A stretch of 38,138 bases of DNA, taken from contig SFOX01000012.1 in the NCBI GenBank assembly GCA_004552305.1, positions 1 to 38,138 of the forward strand, given 5' to 3'. Position numbers and translations under genes: made by a program. Every line of letters begins with the position of its first letter. Position 1 is the first letter of the stretch. Source of the stretch: Subdoligranulum variabile. GTDB lineage: Bacteria; Bacillota; Clostridia; Oscillospirales; Ruminococcaceae. The notes beneath the pieces were generated by a model. That model had not been told where the DNA came from. It saw nothing but the letters and a program-made list of their open reading frames with translations, and did no database searches. Shown piece by piece: positions 1-7,495 of the stretch.

Positions 1-540
1 GACTGCTGCAGCAGCGCCCACGCGGTGTTCAGCGCCCCCAGCAGCGCGCCGTAGGTTACGGCGGTGGCGGCAGCGTCCTGCCCCGTGACTGTCCAGAAAA
101 CCGTCACATGGTCAAGGCGCAGGCTTTTGGCAGCGCCCCTGCCCAACCAGCCCAGATGCCCGAAGGCGCATTTTACAAACGCAACCGGGTCCCTTTGCAG
201 CAGCGCAAGGGCGGCGTCAAGACGCGCCCCGATGCCGAACGGCAGCCCCCCGGCTTGGGGTTTCGGCTCCGGCTTTGCCTGCGCCTTGGCGGCAGGCGGG
301 GTCGGCTGCTTTGGGGGCGGCCTTGGGTACCTCGCGCGCAGGGCTTGCCGCCTGCTGCGGCGCACTTTTGGGCGGGTACAGCGCAAAATGCAGCAGCGCA
401 TACCGCGCCTGCACCTGCCACTGCCCTGCCGCGTACCGGATATCCAGCCCCAGCGGCAGCAGCAGCGCCACCAGCAGCAAAAGCAGAAAAATCAACAGCG
501 CAGCGCCCAAAATTTTAAGGGTCACCAACAGTATCGTCAC
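1..540 (-). pseudogene. DUF2953 (YtfI-like) membrane protein, frameshifted and cut by the window edge
   Basis: The N-terminus starts at a GTG (538-540), 6 nt after the scpB stop. It has one strong membrane segment (about residues 4-32), then a strand pattern ending in LHFALYPPK, the hallmark of DUF2953 proteins, and an Ala/Pro/Lys-rich linker. In this frame a TGA appears at 217-219. The expected family sequence continues instead in another frame from about 300 down to base 1 (RLDAALALLQ, then DHVTVFWTVTGQDAAATA and YGALLGALNTAW, the typical C-terminal part). The frames join best at a run of four C on the minus strand (298-301): removing one C gives a continuous linker. So either the gene is broken by +1 bp or there is a sequence error. 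The family is a membrane protein of unknown function usually next to scpAB and the sporulation gene ytfJ. The gene continues beyond base 1. Confidence 0.75.
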
Positions 541-546
541 GGGCTG

Positions 547-1128
547 TCACTTCCATTCCAGCTGTTCTGCCTCGGCGTCGGGGTCAGGGTCGGGTTCGGG
601 GGTGTCCTCCCCCACCTCACCGTGCAGCGGCGGCAGATCGGCAAGGCTGCCCAGCCCGAATACCCGCAGGAAGGTATCGGTGACCTGAAATGCCACCGGC
701 TTGCCCGGCAGGTCCAGACGCCCAGCTTCCTCGATCAGACCCTTTTCCAGCAGCTTTGCCACCGTGCCGGAGGAATCCACGCCGCGCACCTGCTCAATAA
801 AGCTGCGGGATACCGGCTGGTTGTAGGCGATGACCGCCAGCACCTCCAGCGCCGCGGGCGAAAGCGGGGCGTTGCGGCGGGTGTCCAAAATGCGCTTGAC
901 CAGCTCGCCGTAGTACGGGCGGGTGGTCATCTGCCAGCGGTCGGGGGCAAAGTATAAAAGGGCAAGACCGCTTTCCTGCTCGTCATAGCGCTGCTGCAGG
1001 CGCTGCAAAAGCACCTCGGTCTGCGCTTTTTCCAGACGCAGGGCATCGGCAAGGCGGGCGGTTTCCACCGGCTCGGCATGGGCAAACAGCATCGCTTCCA
1101 GCGCGCCCAGTTGTTGGTTTTCCTTCAT
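547..1128 (-). CDS. scpB: Segregation and condensation protein B (ScpB)
   Basis: The protein has 193 residues, the usual ScpB length. ScpB binds ScpA and the SMC ATPase to form the bacterial condensin that compacts and segregates the nucleoid. Visible features are the N-terminal winged-helix start (LGALEAMLFAHAEPV), the central LSPAALEVLAVIAYNQPV segment followed by the RGVDSSGTVAKLLEKGLI second winged helix, and the PGKPVAFQVTDTFLRVFGL motif. The C-terminal tail is acidic and proline-rich. The ATG overlaps the scpA stop as ATGA (1125-1128), so translation is probably coupled; a GAAAGGAG sequence lies about 10 nt upstream. This places ScpA and ScpB, which work as a complex, in one operon. Confidence 0.96.
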   Translation of the reverse strand: MKENQQLGALEAMLFAHAEPVETARLADALRLEKAQTEVLLQRLQQRYDEQESGLALLYFAPDRWQMTTRPYYGELVKRILDTRRNAPLSPAALEVLAVIAYNQPVSRSFIEQVRGVDSSGTVAKLLEKGLIEEAGRLDLPGKPVAFQVTDTFLRVFGLGSLADLPPLHGEVGEDTPEPDPDPDAEAEQLEWK

Positions 1129-1853
1129 GGGGTGGGGTTCTCCTTTCTGCGGCGGTGAGTGCGGTCCAATTGCAGACCGCCATCGTCGGCAACCTGCACG
1201 CGCCCTGCGCGAATCAGCTCCAGCAGCGCCAAAAAGGTTGCCACGTTGGTGCTGCGGCTATCCTCGGGGCTGAAAAGCTGCCCCATCTTGTGCAGCGAGC
1301 CTTTCAGCAGCCCGCGCAGCATATGCGACACCCGGCTGGCGACCGACACGAACGGCGCGGTGACCAGCGGCTCAAAGCGCTCCTGCGTGGGCTTGCGCTT
1401 GCGGGTGCTGCGCCCCATCAGCCCGAACCACGCCTGCACCAGCTTGTAGGGGTCGTGCGGGCGGGTGTACTCTGCCGCGCCGACCAGCGGCATCGGCTCG
1501 CGCACAAAGGTGGTGATATCCCGCGCGCGACCGCCCAACTGGGCAGCAACCTCCTTGCAGGCGCTGTACTCGATCAGACGCCCGGTCAGCTCCGCCTTCA
1601 TCCGCTCGGCCTCGGGGCTGCGGGGCAAAAGCAGCGCGCTTTTCATCTGGACAAGATGCGCCGCCATATCAATGAACTCGCTGGCAATCTCCATACGATC
1701 CTGCTGCAGGGTGCGGATGGCTTCGGTATATTGGTCGATGAGGGTCATCAGGTTGATGTCGTAGAGGTTCATCTTATTTTTACCGACCAGATACAGCAGC
1801 ATATCCAGCGGACCTTCAAAATCCTCGATTTTAAACGTTAATGCCTCTTGCAA
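1125..1853 (-). CDS. scpA: Segregation and condensation protein A (ScpA)
   Basis: This 242-residue kleisin subunit of the SMC-ScpAB condensin begins with the signature FKIEDFEGPLDMLLYLV, followed by MNLYDINLMTLIDQY and an EFIDMAAHLVQMKSALLLP helix, which together form the SMC-binding N-terminal domain. The C-terminal winged helix is the VATFLALLELIRAGRVQV segment. The start is taken as TTG at 1851-1853 because the family N-terminus begins only a few residues before FEGPLD and no ATG is available there; a G-rich ribosome site lies just upstream. The gene overlaps the end of the site-2 protease gene by 23 nt and hands over to scpB through an ATGA overlap, so the three are one operon. Confidence 0.95.
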   Translation of the reverse strand: MQEALTFKIEDFEGPLDMLLYLVGKNKMNLYDINLMTLIDQYTEAIRTLQQDRMEIASEFIDMAAHLVQMKSALLLPRSPEAERMKAELTGRLIEYSACKEVAAQLGGRARDITTFVREPMPLVGAAEYTRPHDPYKLVQAWFGLMGRSTRKRKPTQERFEPLVTAPFVSVASRVSHMLRGLLKGSLHKMGQLFSPEDSRSTNVATFLALLELIRAGRVQVADDGGLQLDRTHRRRKENPTP

Positions 1854-2517
1854 AATAACCCCCGATTGTATCTACAAAGTTGGTTGCGTCTACCAGCCCG
1901 CCCCACAAAAAGTTGACCACCGCCGCCAGCGGGCGATCCAGCAGACCGGTAAAGGTCAGAAACAGCATCGCCAGCATAATATAGCGCTCGTACTGCATCA
2001 CGCGGAAGTACAGCCGCTGCGGCAAAAACAGCAGCACGACCCGGCTGCCGTCAAAGGGCGGCAGCGGCATCAGGTTGAAGGCTGCCAGGCTTAAATTCAT
2101 CACGACCATATAATAAAGGAACATCACCGCCGCCGGCAGGGTCTGCTGCCAGCCGAACCAATAGCCGACGCGGTACAAGACCATACTCAGCCACGCCAGC
2201 AGCAGGTTGGAAACGGGACCCGCCGCAGCGGAAACCGCCATACCCACCTTGGGGTTGCGGAAGTTGGCTGCGTTGATGCCCACAGGCTTTGCCCAGCCGA
2301 CGCCGCCCACCAGCATACATACCGCGCCGACGGGGTCCAGATGATGCAGCGGGTTCAGCGAGATGCGCCCCTGCCGCTTGGCGGTATCGTCCCCCAGCCA
2401 GTGGCTGACCAGCGCGTGCGCCGACTCGTGAAACGGCAGCGCAATCAGCACCACCATCGCCCGCAGGATGTACTGCAGAACCCTTGCCGGAGAGAGTAAC
2501 CCGTTCAGAACAAACAC
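1831..2517 (-). CDS. Site-2 protease family protein (M50 zinc metalloprotease)
   Basis: Polytopic membrane protein of about 228 residues. It has the zinc-binding HExxH motif (PFHESAHAL) in the first membrane helix and the downstream LNPLHHLDPVGAV and NLMPLPPFDGSRV segments that supply the second zinc-binding region of short bacterial S2P proteases. Such enzymes cut substrates within the membrane; the substrate here is unknown. The reading frame stays open upstream to a TTG at 2589, but a clear promoter (-10 at 2543-2548) lies inside that extension. I therefore start at the GTG at 2515-2517, which puts HESAH about 30 residues in, typical of the short family. No strong ribosome site is visible. 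It is the first gene of the operon with scpA and scpB, a common arrangement in Clostridia. Confidence 0.88.
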   Translation of the reverse strand: MFVLNGLLSPARVLQYILRAMVVLIALPFHESAHALVSHWLGDDTAKRQGRISLNPLHHLDPVGAVCMLVGGVGWAKPVGINAANFRNPKVGMAVSAAAGPVSNLLLAWLSMVLYRVGYWFGWQQTLPAAVMFLYYMVVMNLSLAAFNLMPLPPFDGSRVVLLFLPQRLYFRVMQYERYIMLAMLFLTFTGLLDRPLAAVVNFLWGGLVDATNFVDTIGGYFARGINV

Positions 2518-2542
2518 CGCCCCATTTAAATATACTGCTTCT

Positions 2543-2571
2543 ATTATAGCGTAAACCGGCAGCAAACACAA
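2543..2571 (-). promoter_or_regulatory. Sigma-A-type promoter for the site-2 protease/scpAB operon
   Basis: On the minus strand the -35 is TTGTGT (2566-2571), the spacer is 17 nt and the -10 is a perfect TATAAT (2543-2548). Transcription would start near 2536, leaving a short leader before the GTG at 2517. It is divergent from the rpmB promoter. Confidence 0.75.
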
Positions 2572-2664
2572 GTCCCGCAGCGGCAGCAAGGCGCACTTTT
2601 TGCCCCTGTGCGCTGCTGCGCAAAAAAATTTTGCAAAAAAGTTGAATTTTTACGCCAGGGGGGC

Positions 2665-2693
2665 TTGCAATTCGTCAAATTATCGGGTATAAT
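2665..2693 (+). promoter_or_regulatory. Sigma-A-type promoter for rpmB
   Basis: The -35 is TTGCAA (2665-2670), the spacer is exactly 17 nt and the -10 is a perfect TATAAT (2688-2693). A start near 2700 leaves a leader of about 27 nt containing AAAAGGAGGTG before the rpmB ATG. Confidence 0.82.
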
Positions 2694-2726
2694 AGTACAG
2701 CTATTGAAAAGGAGGTGCAAGCAATT

Positions 2727-2915
2727 ATGGCCAAATGTTCTTGCTGTGATAAGGGCGTTTCTTTCGGCATTCAGGTTTCTCACTCTCATCGTCGGAGCAA
2801 CCGTACCTGGAACCCCAACGTCAAGCGTGTGAAGGCAATCGTGGACGGTTCCCCGAAGTATATCTACGCCTGCACCCGCTGCCTGCGCTCTGGTAAAGTT
2901 ACCCGCGCGGTCTGA
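2727..2915 (+). CDS. rpmB: 50S ribosomal protein L28
   Basis: A 62-residue basic protein of the large ribosomal subunit. It has the typical start MAKCSCCDKGVSFG, the SHSHRRSNRTWNPNVK segment and the IYACTRCLRSGKVTR end. It keeps four cysteines as two CxxC pairs (CSCC and CTRC), so it is a zinc-binding (C+) form of L28. The ATG at 2727 follows a near-perfect AAGGAGGTG ribosome site. It has its own promoter upstream and a strong terminator downstream, so it is probably made mostly as a single-gene transcript. Confidence 0.97.
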   Translation: MAKCSCCDKGVSFGIQVSHSHRRSNRTWNPNVKRVKAIVDGSPKYIYACTRCLRSGKVTRAV

Positions 2916-2930
2916 TTGGAAAGAAAAAAT

Positions 2931-2958
2931 GCCGGTCACATCGTGTGACCGGCTTTTT
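2931..2958 (+). terminator. Intrinsic terminator after rpmB
   Basis: A perfect 10-bp stem, GCCGGTCACA (2931-2940) with TGTGACCGGC (2944-2953), has a 3-nt loop and is followed by TTTTTCTCTTTT. It lies 15 nt after the rpmB stop. Confidence 0.92.
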
Positions 2959-2992
2959 CTCTTTTGTAATGTTTTTGAGAGGAGTTATTGTT

Positions 2993-3166
2993 ATGCTGCC
3001 GCAGGACCCTGTGATCCTTTTAAGCTATGTAAACACCCAGCTGCGGGACCGCTGCCCCGCGCTGGATGCCCTGTGTGAGCAGGAAAACGCCGACAAGGAC
3101 GCCCTGTGCGCCAAGTTGGCGGAGATCGGCTACGAGTACAACGCCGAGCGGAATCAGTTTGTGTAA
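2993..3166 (+). CDS. DUF4250 family small protein
   Basis: A 57-residue protein beginning MLPQDPVILLSYVNTQLRD and ending YEYNAERNQFV, which matches the short DUF4250 family known from Clostridia; its function is unknown. The start at 2993 is chosen because GAGAGGAG lies about 8 nt upstream and the family begins with MLPxDPVILLSYVN; the frame is open further upstream, but only through the terminator. It is cytosolic with no membrane segment. The protein reads as two helices with charged residues, a size and shape that would suit a small adaptor, but that is inference. The ATP-grasp gene follows after 17 nt. Confidence 0.85.
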   Translation: MLPQDPVILLSYVNTQLRDRCPALDALCEQENADKDALCAKLAEIGYEYNAERNQFV

Positions 3167-3183
3167 GGGAAGTTTCAACTGCT

Positions 3184-4377
3184 ATGAATTTTGTTTTTGT
3201 CAGCCCCCATTTTCCCCGTACCTATTGGAATTTTTGCGACCGCCTGCACCGCAACGGCGTAAACGTTCTGGGTATCGGGGATGCTTCTTTTGACGAGATC
3301 CCGTGGGAATTAAAGCACTGCCTGACTGAGTATTACCGGGTCAATGACCTGGGCAGCTACGACGAAATGCTGCGCGCGATGGCGTATTTTACCTTCCACT
3401 ACGGCAAGATCGACTGGGTGGAATCCAACAACGAATACTGGCTGGAAATGGACGCCCAGATGCGCACCGACTTTAATATCAATTCCGGCGCTAAAAACGA
3501 TTTTATCGAGCGCATCAAGTACAAAAGCCGTATGAAGGAAAGCTACATCGCCGCCGGGGTGCCGGTGGCGCGCCACCATATGGTCAGCACGCTTGCGGCG
3601 GCGCGGGCTTTTATCAAGGAGGTCGGCTACCCGGTCATTGTAAAGCCGGACAACGGCTGCGGGGCGGAGGCGACCTACAAGCTGAAAAACTTCGCCGAGC
3701 TGAAGGCTTTTTACGCTAAACCCCACGCCGTACCCTATATTATGGAGGAATTCATCAACGGCACCATCGTCAGCTTTGACGGCGTGGCGGACAGCCACTG
3801 CGTGCCGCTGTTTTACACCAGCAACGTATTCCCCACCCCGCTGCTGGATATCGTGAGCAGCAACGGCGACCTGTGCTACTGGACGCAGAAAAAGGTCCCC
3901 GCCGCCTTAAAGGACGTGGGCTTTCGCACTATCAAGGCGTTTGGCGCCAAGAGCCGGTTTTTCCACTGCGAGTTTTTCCAGCTGAAGGAGGACAAGCCCG
4001 GTCTTGGCAAAAAGGGAGATTACGTCGCGCTGGAGGTCAATATGCGCCCCGCCGGCGGCTACACCCCCGATATGATCAACTTTGCCAACTCGGTGGACTG
4101 CTACCAGATCTGGGCGGATATGGTCTGCTATGACGAGGTGCGCAATCTCGATTTAAACGGACCGAAGTATTTCTGCGTGTACGCCGCCCGCCGGGACTGC
4201 CGCCAATACAAGCACAGCCACCAGCAGATTTTGAACCGCTACGGCAGCCGCCTTAAAATGTATGAGCGTCTGCCCGAAGCGCTGCGGCTGGATATGGGCG
4301 ATATGATGTACACCGCCGTGGTCAAATCCCCCGCCGAGCGCGATGCATTTATCCGGTATGTGCAGGAAGTAAAATAA
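3184..4377 (+). CDS. ATP-grasp domain protein of unassigned substrate
   Basis: A 397-residue cytosolic enzyme with an N-terminal preATP-grasp part (MNFVFVSPHFPRTYWNFCDRL), a lid region with the ATP-binding lysine in VIVKPDNGCGAEAT, the MEEFINGTIVSFDGVAD strand and the metal-binding VALEVNMRPAGGYTPDMIN segment near residue 290. ATP-grasp enzymes join a carboxylate to an amine or thiol through an acyl phosphate; this subfamily resembles carbamoyl-phosphate synthase or PurK-like ligases but lacks partner domains that would reveal a substrate. The start at 3184 is set by homology to preATP-grasp folds; the frame is open upstream only by overlapping the DUF4250 gene. GGGAAG lies about 9 nt upstream. 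It ends at a strong shared terminator. Confidence 0.88.
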   Translation: MNFVFVSPHFPRTYWNFCDRLHRNGVNVLGIGDASFDEIPWELKHCLTEYYRVNDLGSYDEMLRAMAYFTFHYGKIDWVESNNEYWLEMDAQMRTDFNINSGAKNDFIERIKYKSRMKESYIAAGVPVARHHMVSTLAAARAFIKEVGYPVIVKPDNGCGAEATYKLKNFAELKAFYAKPHAVPYIMEEFINGTIVSFDGVADSHCVPLFYTSNVFPTPLLDIVSSNGDLCYWTQKKVPAALKDVGFRTIKAFGAKSRFFHCEFFQLKEDKPGLGKKGDYVALEVNMRPAGGYTPDMINFANSVDCYQIWADMVCYDEVRNLDLNGPKYFCVYAARRDCRQYKHSHQQILNRYGSRLKMYERLPEALRLDMGDMMYTAVVKSPAERDAFIRYVQEVK

Positions 4378-4380
4378 GAT

Positions 4381-4420
4381 AAAGCGGCTGCGCCCCGCAA
4401 AGGGGTGCAGCCGCTTTTTG
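4381..4420. terminator. Bidirectional terminator between ATP-grasp and esterase genes
   Basis: The stem AAAGCGGCTGC (4381-4391) pairs with GCAGCCGCTTT (4407-4417), with an inner CCCC/GGGG pairing. T-tracts follow on plus (TTTTTG) and A-tracts precede for minus use. It separates two convergent genes. Confidence 0.9.
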
Positions 4421-4435
4421 TTTGGAAATCATAAA

Positions 4436-5197
4436 TCAGGCATCGCCCAGCGTCATCTGCAGGAAATAGACCCACTGCTTTTCCCACCAGTACCAGTCGT
4501 GCGAAACATCGGTACCCCAGATGTCCACAAAGGGGTGGATGTCCTTGCTTTCGAGAATCGCCTGCAATTCCTTGGTGGAGGCAAGCAAATCTTCCTCCCA
4601 CTGCCCCTGCCCGCAGCAGAGGATAAACTTGTCCGCCTTGGCGAACAGCTTTTTGTAGGGGTGATTTTCCGGGAAATTGCGCATATAATCGCAGGGGGAA
4701 TTGCGGTAGACGAGGTCGTCCATATAATCGCCGAAGAACATCCCGGAGGAATACAGCCCGCTGAGGGCGATGGTGCCGTTAAACAAGTCGGGACGGCGCA
4801 GGAAGAAGTTCACAGCATGACCGCCGCCCATACTGGCGCCGCCCACCAGTACCTGCCCGGTGTGGTCGGTCCCCTGCTCGCGGTTGATTTCCAGCAAACG
4901 GGGGGTCAATTCCTCGCAGACATAGTTGTACCAGCGCTCCTGCATCTCGATGCGCGGGCGGCAGGGACCGTGGTTGTCCCAGCTTTCGGGGTCGATGCTG
5001 TCCGCCGTGATGATCTGCAGCTTGCCTGCGTCGATCCACGGCGCGGCGAGGTTGCACATATTGCGATCCTCCCAGTCATAAAAGCGCCCGCTCTGGCAGG
5101 GGAAAATCAAAATCGGGCGTCCGGCGTGACCGTAGACCTTAAACTCCATAAACCGGTTCAAAAACCGGCTGTACTCTTTGTAGTAGCGGATCTGCAT
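4436..5197 (-). CDS. Putative esterase, alpha/beta-hydrolase fold
   Basis: A 253-residue protein of the putative-esterase family (the fold of S-formylglutathione hydrolase and enterochelin esterase). The nucleophile elbow is visible as GGASMGGGHAV (GxSxG), with an acidic residue later in the chain and a likely catalytic histidine in DVSHDWYWWEKQW near the C-terminus. No signal peptide is seen, so it is probably cytosolic. The natural ester substrate cannot be told. The ATG at 5197 is preceded by GGAGGGAAC, a good ribosome site. It is the last gene of the deoB-ydcF-esterase operon and ends 19 nt before the shared terminator. Confidence 0.9.
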   Translation of the reverse strand: MQIRYYKEYSRFLNRFMEFKVYGHAGRPILIFPCQSGRFYDWEDRNMCNLAAPWIDAGKLQIITADSIDPESWDNHGPCRPRIEMQERWYNYVCEELTPRLLEINREQGTDHTGQVLVGGASMGGGHAVNFFLRRPDLFNGTIALSGLYSSGMFFGDYMDDLVYRNSPCDYMRNFPENHPYKKLFAKADKFILCCGQGQWEEDLLASTKELQAILESKDIHPFVDIWGTDVSHDWYWWEKQWVYFLQMTLGDA

Positions 5198-5215
5198 GGC
5201 AGTTCCCTCCTCCGT

Positions 5216-6049
5216 TTATTTGTAGAAAAAGCGCTTGTTCAGGCTCAAGACCCCCACCATCGCGTGCATAAAGCCGCTTTCGGAGGTTTTGAACACCCAG
5301 TAATACAAAACCGCAAAGACCTCGCGCAGGTAGCAGGGCAGCAGGCTGCGCGGCGGGGTACGGGCGGGCAGCGCCGCCGCACGGGCAAAGCCCGCTTTTT
5401 CGGCGTAGCGCCCCGCACGGTAGCAATGAAACGCATTGCTGACGTAAACGATGGGCGTTTCTTCACTGACGCCGTACCCGCGCAGGATATCCAGCGAGAA
5501 TTCGAAGTTTTCCTCCGTGGAGGTGGACTTGGTTTCCGCCAGAACGCGGGCGGGGTCTATCCCCTTTTGGATCAGATACTCCCGCATGGCGGTACCCTCG
5601 GGTAGCGCTTCATCGCGTCCCTGCCCGCCGCTGGTGACGATAAGCAGCTCGGGGTGCTGCGCGGCGTAGGTATACGCCGCATCCAGCCGCATCCGCAGAA
5701 GGCTGCTGGGCTTATCCTTGCGCAGCCCCGCGCCCAGAACGATCATAACCTGTTCCTGCCCGGTGGGGCGGTCGGCATAGCCGCTGACCGCCAGAAACCC
5801 GATGATGCCCGCCTGCACGGCAAGCCCGGCGCACAGCAGCACCAGCACGACCCTGCCTGCCCCGTGGGAAAACCAGACGTTCAGCGGCTTGCGGAATACT
5901 GCGTACCCCGCCACCGCCGCCGCCAGCAGCCACACCAGCAGGTTGCCCATATTAAAGTTGCTGGTAAACACCAGCCCCACGGCGTACACAGCCAAGGCAA
6001 GCGCCAGAAAATTCAGCAGTACAACGCCCATTTTACTTGGAAATTTCAT
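5216..6049 (-). CDS. YdcF/SanA-like DUF218 membrane protein
   Basis: A 277-residue protein with about four N-terminal membrane segments, then a cytosol- or surface-facing DUF218 domain: VMIVLGAGLRKDKPSSLL near its start, RLDAAYTYAAQHPELLIVTSGGQG, EGTAMREYLIQKGID and the ESxST-like ETKSTSTEENFEFS. The family includes ElyC, SanA and YdcF, linked to envelope polymer and lipid-carrier metabolism in enterobacteria; the role in Firmicutes is less clear. I start at the ATG at 6049, overlapping the deoB stop by 17 nt; a second ATG at 6031, just after the deoB TAA, is an alternative. Neither has a clear ribosome site, so translation is probably coupled to deoB. Confidence 0.85.
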   Translation of the reverse strand: MKFPSKMGVVLLNFLALALAVYAVGLVFTSNFNMGNLLVWLLAAAVAGYAVFRKPLNVWFSHGAGRVVLVLLCAGLAVQAGIIGFLAVSGYADRPTGQEQVMIVLGAGLRKDKPSSLLRMRLDAAYTYAAQHPELLIVTSGGQGRDEALPEGTAMREYLIQKGIDPARVLAETKSTSTEENFEFSLDILRGYGVSEETPIVYVSNAFHCYRAGRYAEKAGFARAAALPARTPPRSLLPCYLREVFAVLYYWVFKTSESGFMHAMVGVLSLNKRFFYK

Positions 6050-7208
6050 CGTACACACCACAGCCCGCCGGGCAATAATCCACGCCCAGCGCCTTGCAGA
6101 CGGTGTCGGCAATGGTGGCAAAGCTGTACCGGGTATGCAGGTTGACACCGGGGCGGACTTCGTCGCCGTAAATCAGCAGCGGCACATATTCGCGGGTGTG
6201 GTCGGTGGTCTTGGTGTAGCCGGGGTCGCAGCCGTGGTCGGCGGTGATCATCAGTATATCGCCGGGGCGCATCTTGCCCATAAAGCCGGGCAGCCAGTCG
6301 TTGAACTCGGCAGCGGCGGCGGCGTAGCCCGCAATGTCGCGGCGATGCCCGTACAGCATATCAAAGTCCACCAGATTGACAAAGGCAAGTCCCTCAAAGT
6401 CGCGGTCTGCCAGCTCCAACGTGACCTGCAGCCCCTCGGTGTTGCCGGCGGTGCGGATGGTTTCGCCAATGCCCTTGCCCGCAAAGATATCGTAAATTTT
6501 GCCCACGCCGATGGTCTGCTTGCCGGCAGCCTGCAAGGCGTCCAGCATGGTGTCCTGCGGCGGCACAAGGCTGTAATCGTGGCGGCGGGCGGTGCGGGTA
6601 AAGTTGGCGGCGCAGTCCCCCACAAAGGGGCGGGCGATGACGCGCCCCACGCCGTATTTGCCCACCAGCAGTTCACGCGCGGCGGCGCAGATCTCGTACA
6701 GCTTTTCCACGGGAACCAGTGCCTCGTTGGCGGCGATCTGGAACACACTGTCGGCGGAGGTGTAGACGATCAGTGCGCCGGTTTTCAGATGTTCCTCGCC
6801 GTAGTCGCGGATGACATCGGTGCCGGAATAGGGCTTGTTGCACAGCACCTTGTAGCCGGTCTTGGCGGTGAAGGCGTCCAGCAGCTCCTGGGGAAAGCCG
6901 TTCGGGAAGGTGGGCAGCGGCTCGGCGCTGAGCAGCCCCGCAATTTCCCAATGCCCGATGGTGGTGTCCTTGCCGGCGCTGGCTTCGCGCAGGCGGGCAA
7001 AGCTGCCCAAGGGCGCGGCGGCGGGGGTGCCGCCCTGTACACCGTCGATGTTGAACAATCCCATCTCGGCCAGATGCCCGCCCTTAAAGGCGGGGTGGGT
7101 GGCGATGCTGCCCAGCGTGTTGGTGCCGGCATCCCCGAACGCAGCGGCGTCCGGCTCCGCCCCGATGCCGAAGCTGTCGAGAACGATCAGGAAAACTCGT
7201 TTTGCCAT
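6033..7208 (-). CDS. deoB: Phosphopentomutase
   Basis: This 391-residue enzyme has the usual length. It interconverts ribose-1-phosphate or deoxyribose-1-phosphate with the 5-phosphate forms, feeding nucleoside sugars into the pentose phosphate and glycolytic routes. It is an alkaline-phosphatase-fold metalloenzyme: the metal-binding Asp11 lies in LDSFGIGAEPDAAAFGD, followed by AGTNTLGSIA, with GKDTTIGHWEIAG in the cap and MITADHGCDPGYTKTTDHTREYVPLL near the end carrying the second metal-site Asp and His residues. The ATG at 7208 follows AAGGAGATACCACT. A good promoter lies 45 nt upstream. Purine nucleoside phosphorylase or other deo genes are not seen nearby; instead a YdcF-like protein and an esterase follow. 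Confidence 0.96.
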   Translation of the reverse strand: MAKRVFLIVLDSFGIGAEPDAAAFGDAGTNTLGSIATHPAFKGGHLAEMGLFNIDGVQGGTPAAAPLGSFARLREASAGKDTTIGHWEIAGLLSAEPLPTFPNGFPQELLDAFTAKTGYKVLCNKPYSGTDVIRDYGEEHLKTGALIVYTSADSVFQIAANEALVPVEKLYEICAAARELLVGKYGVGRVIARPFVGDCAANFTRTARRHDYSLVPPQDTMLDALQAAGKQTIGVGKIYDIFAGKGIGETIRTAGNTEGLQVTLELADRDFEGLAFVNLVDFDMLYGHRRDIAGYAAAAAEFNDWLPGFMGKMRPGDILMITADHGCDPGYTKTTDHTREYVPLLIYGDEVRPGVNLHTRYSFATIADTVCKALGVDYCPAGCGVYDEISK

Positions 7209-7252
7209 AGTGGTATCTCCTTAACTCAGTTGCAGTGGGTAGTTTTGCTTGT

Positions 7253-7281
7253 ATTATAGCCGAAACACGGCAAAAAGTAAA
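7253..7281 (-). promoter_or_regulatory. Sigma-A-type promoter for the deoB operon
   Basis: On the minus strand the -35 is TTTACT (7276-7281), the spacer is 17 nt and the -10 is a perfect TATAAT (7253-7258), 45 nt upstream of the deoB ATG. Confidence 0.7.
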
Positions 7282-7328
7282 GGTATTAGCACATCAGTTT
7301 ATCCAAATGCCTTTTTTCGGGCAGTAAT

Positions 7329-7420
7329 GTAGGGGCGGCATATATGCCGCCCGCCGCAGCCGTCCGGATATTACGAACTATCGGGAAAAACCGCACGGGA
7401 CGCCTATATGCGTCCCCTGC
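7329..7420. repeat. Palindromic intergenic element (MITE- or REP-like)
   Basis: This 92-bp stretch between the deoB promoter and the tgt terminator starts with GTAGGGG and ends with CCCCTGC, an imperfect terminal inverted repeat. At its left is a perfect 20-bp palindrome GGGCGGCATATATGCCGCCC (7333-7352); at its right is a second palindromic stem GGGACGC (7397-7403) with GCGTCCC (7410-7416) and a related TATAT centre. It has no coding potential. The form resembles dispersed intergenic repeats, but only one copy is in the window, so repetition in the genome is inferred. Confidence 0.55.
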
Positions 7421-7449
7421 AAGCCAACCGAAAGTCAGGGCAATACCGC

Positions 7450-7488
7450 ATAAAACAAACCCCGCCGGGCGGTGACCGTCCGGCGGGG
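7450..7488 (-). terminator. Intrinsic terminator of the queA-tgt operon
   Basis: The 9-bp stem CCCCGCCGG (7460-7468) with CCGGCGGGG (7480-7488) has additional inner GC pairing. On the minus strand it is followed by TTTGTTTTAT. It begins 8 nt after the tgt stop. Confidence 0.85.
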
Positions 7489-7495
7489 TGGCGTG

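Noticed and set aside
2518..2589. TTG start of the site-2 protease at 2589
   Set aside because: A perfect TATAAT with a 17-nt spaced -35 lies inside this extension, so the transcript would begin after that start.
4418..5605. 395-codon plus-strand frame across the esterase and YdcF genes
   Set aside because: The minus strand encodes proteins with clear motifs and ribosome sites; this frame starts within the terminator region and has no motif.
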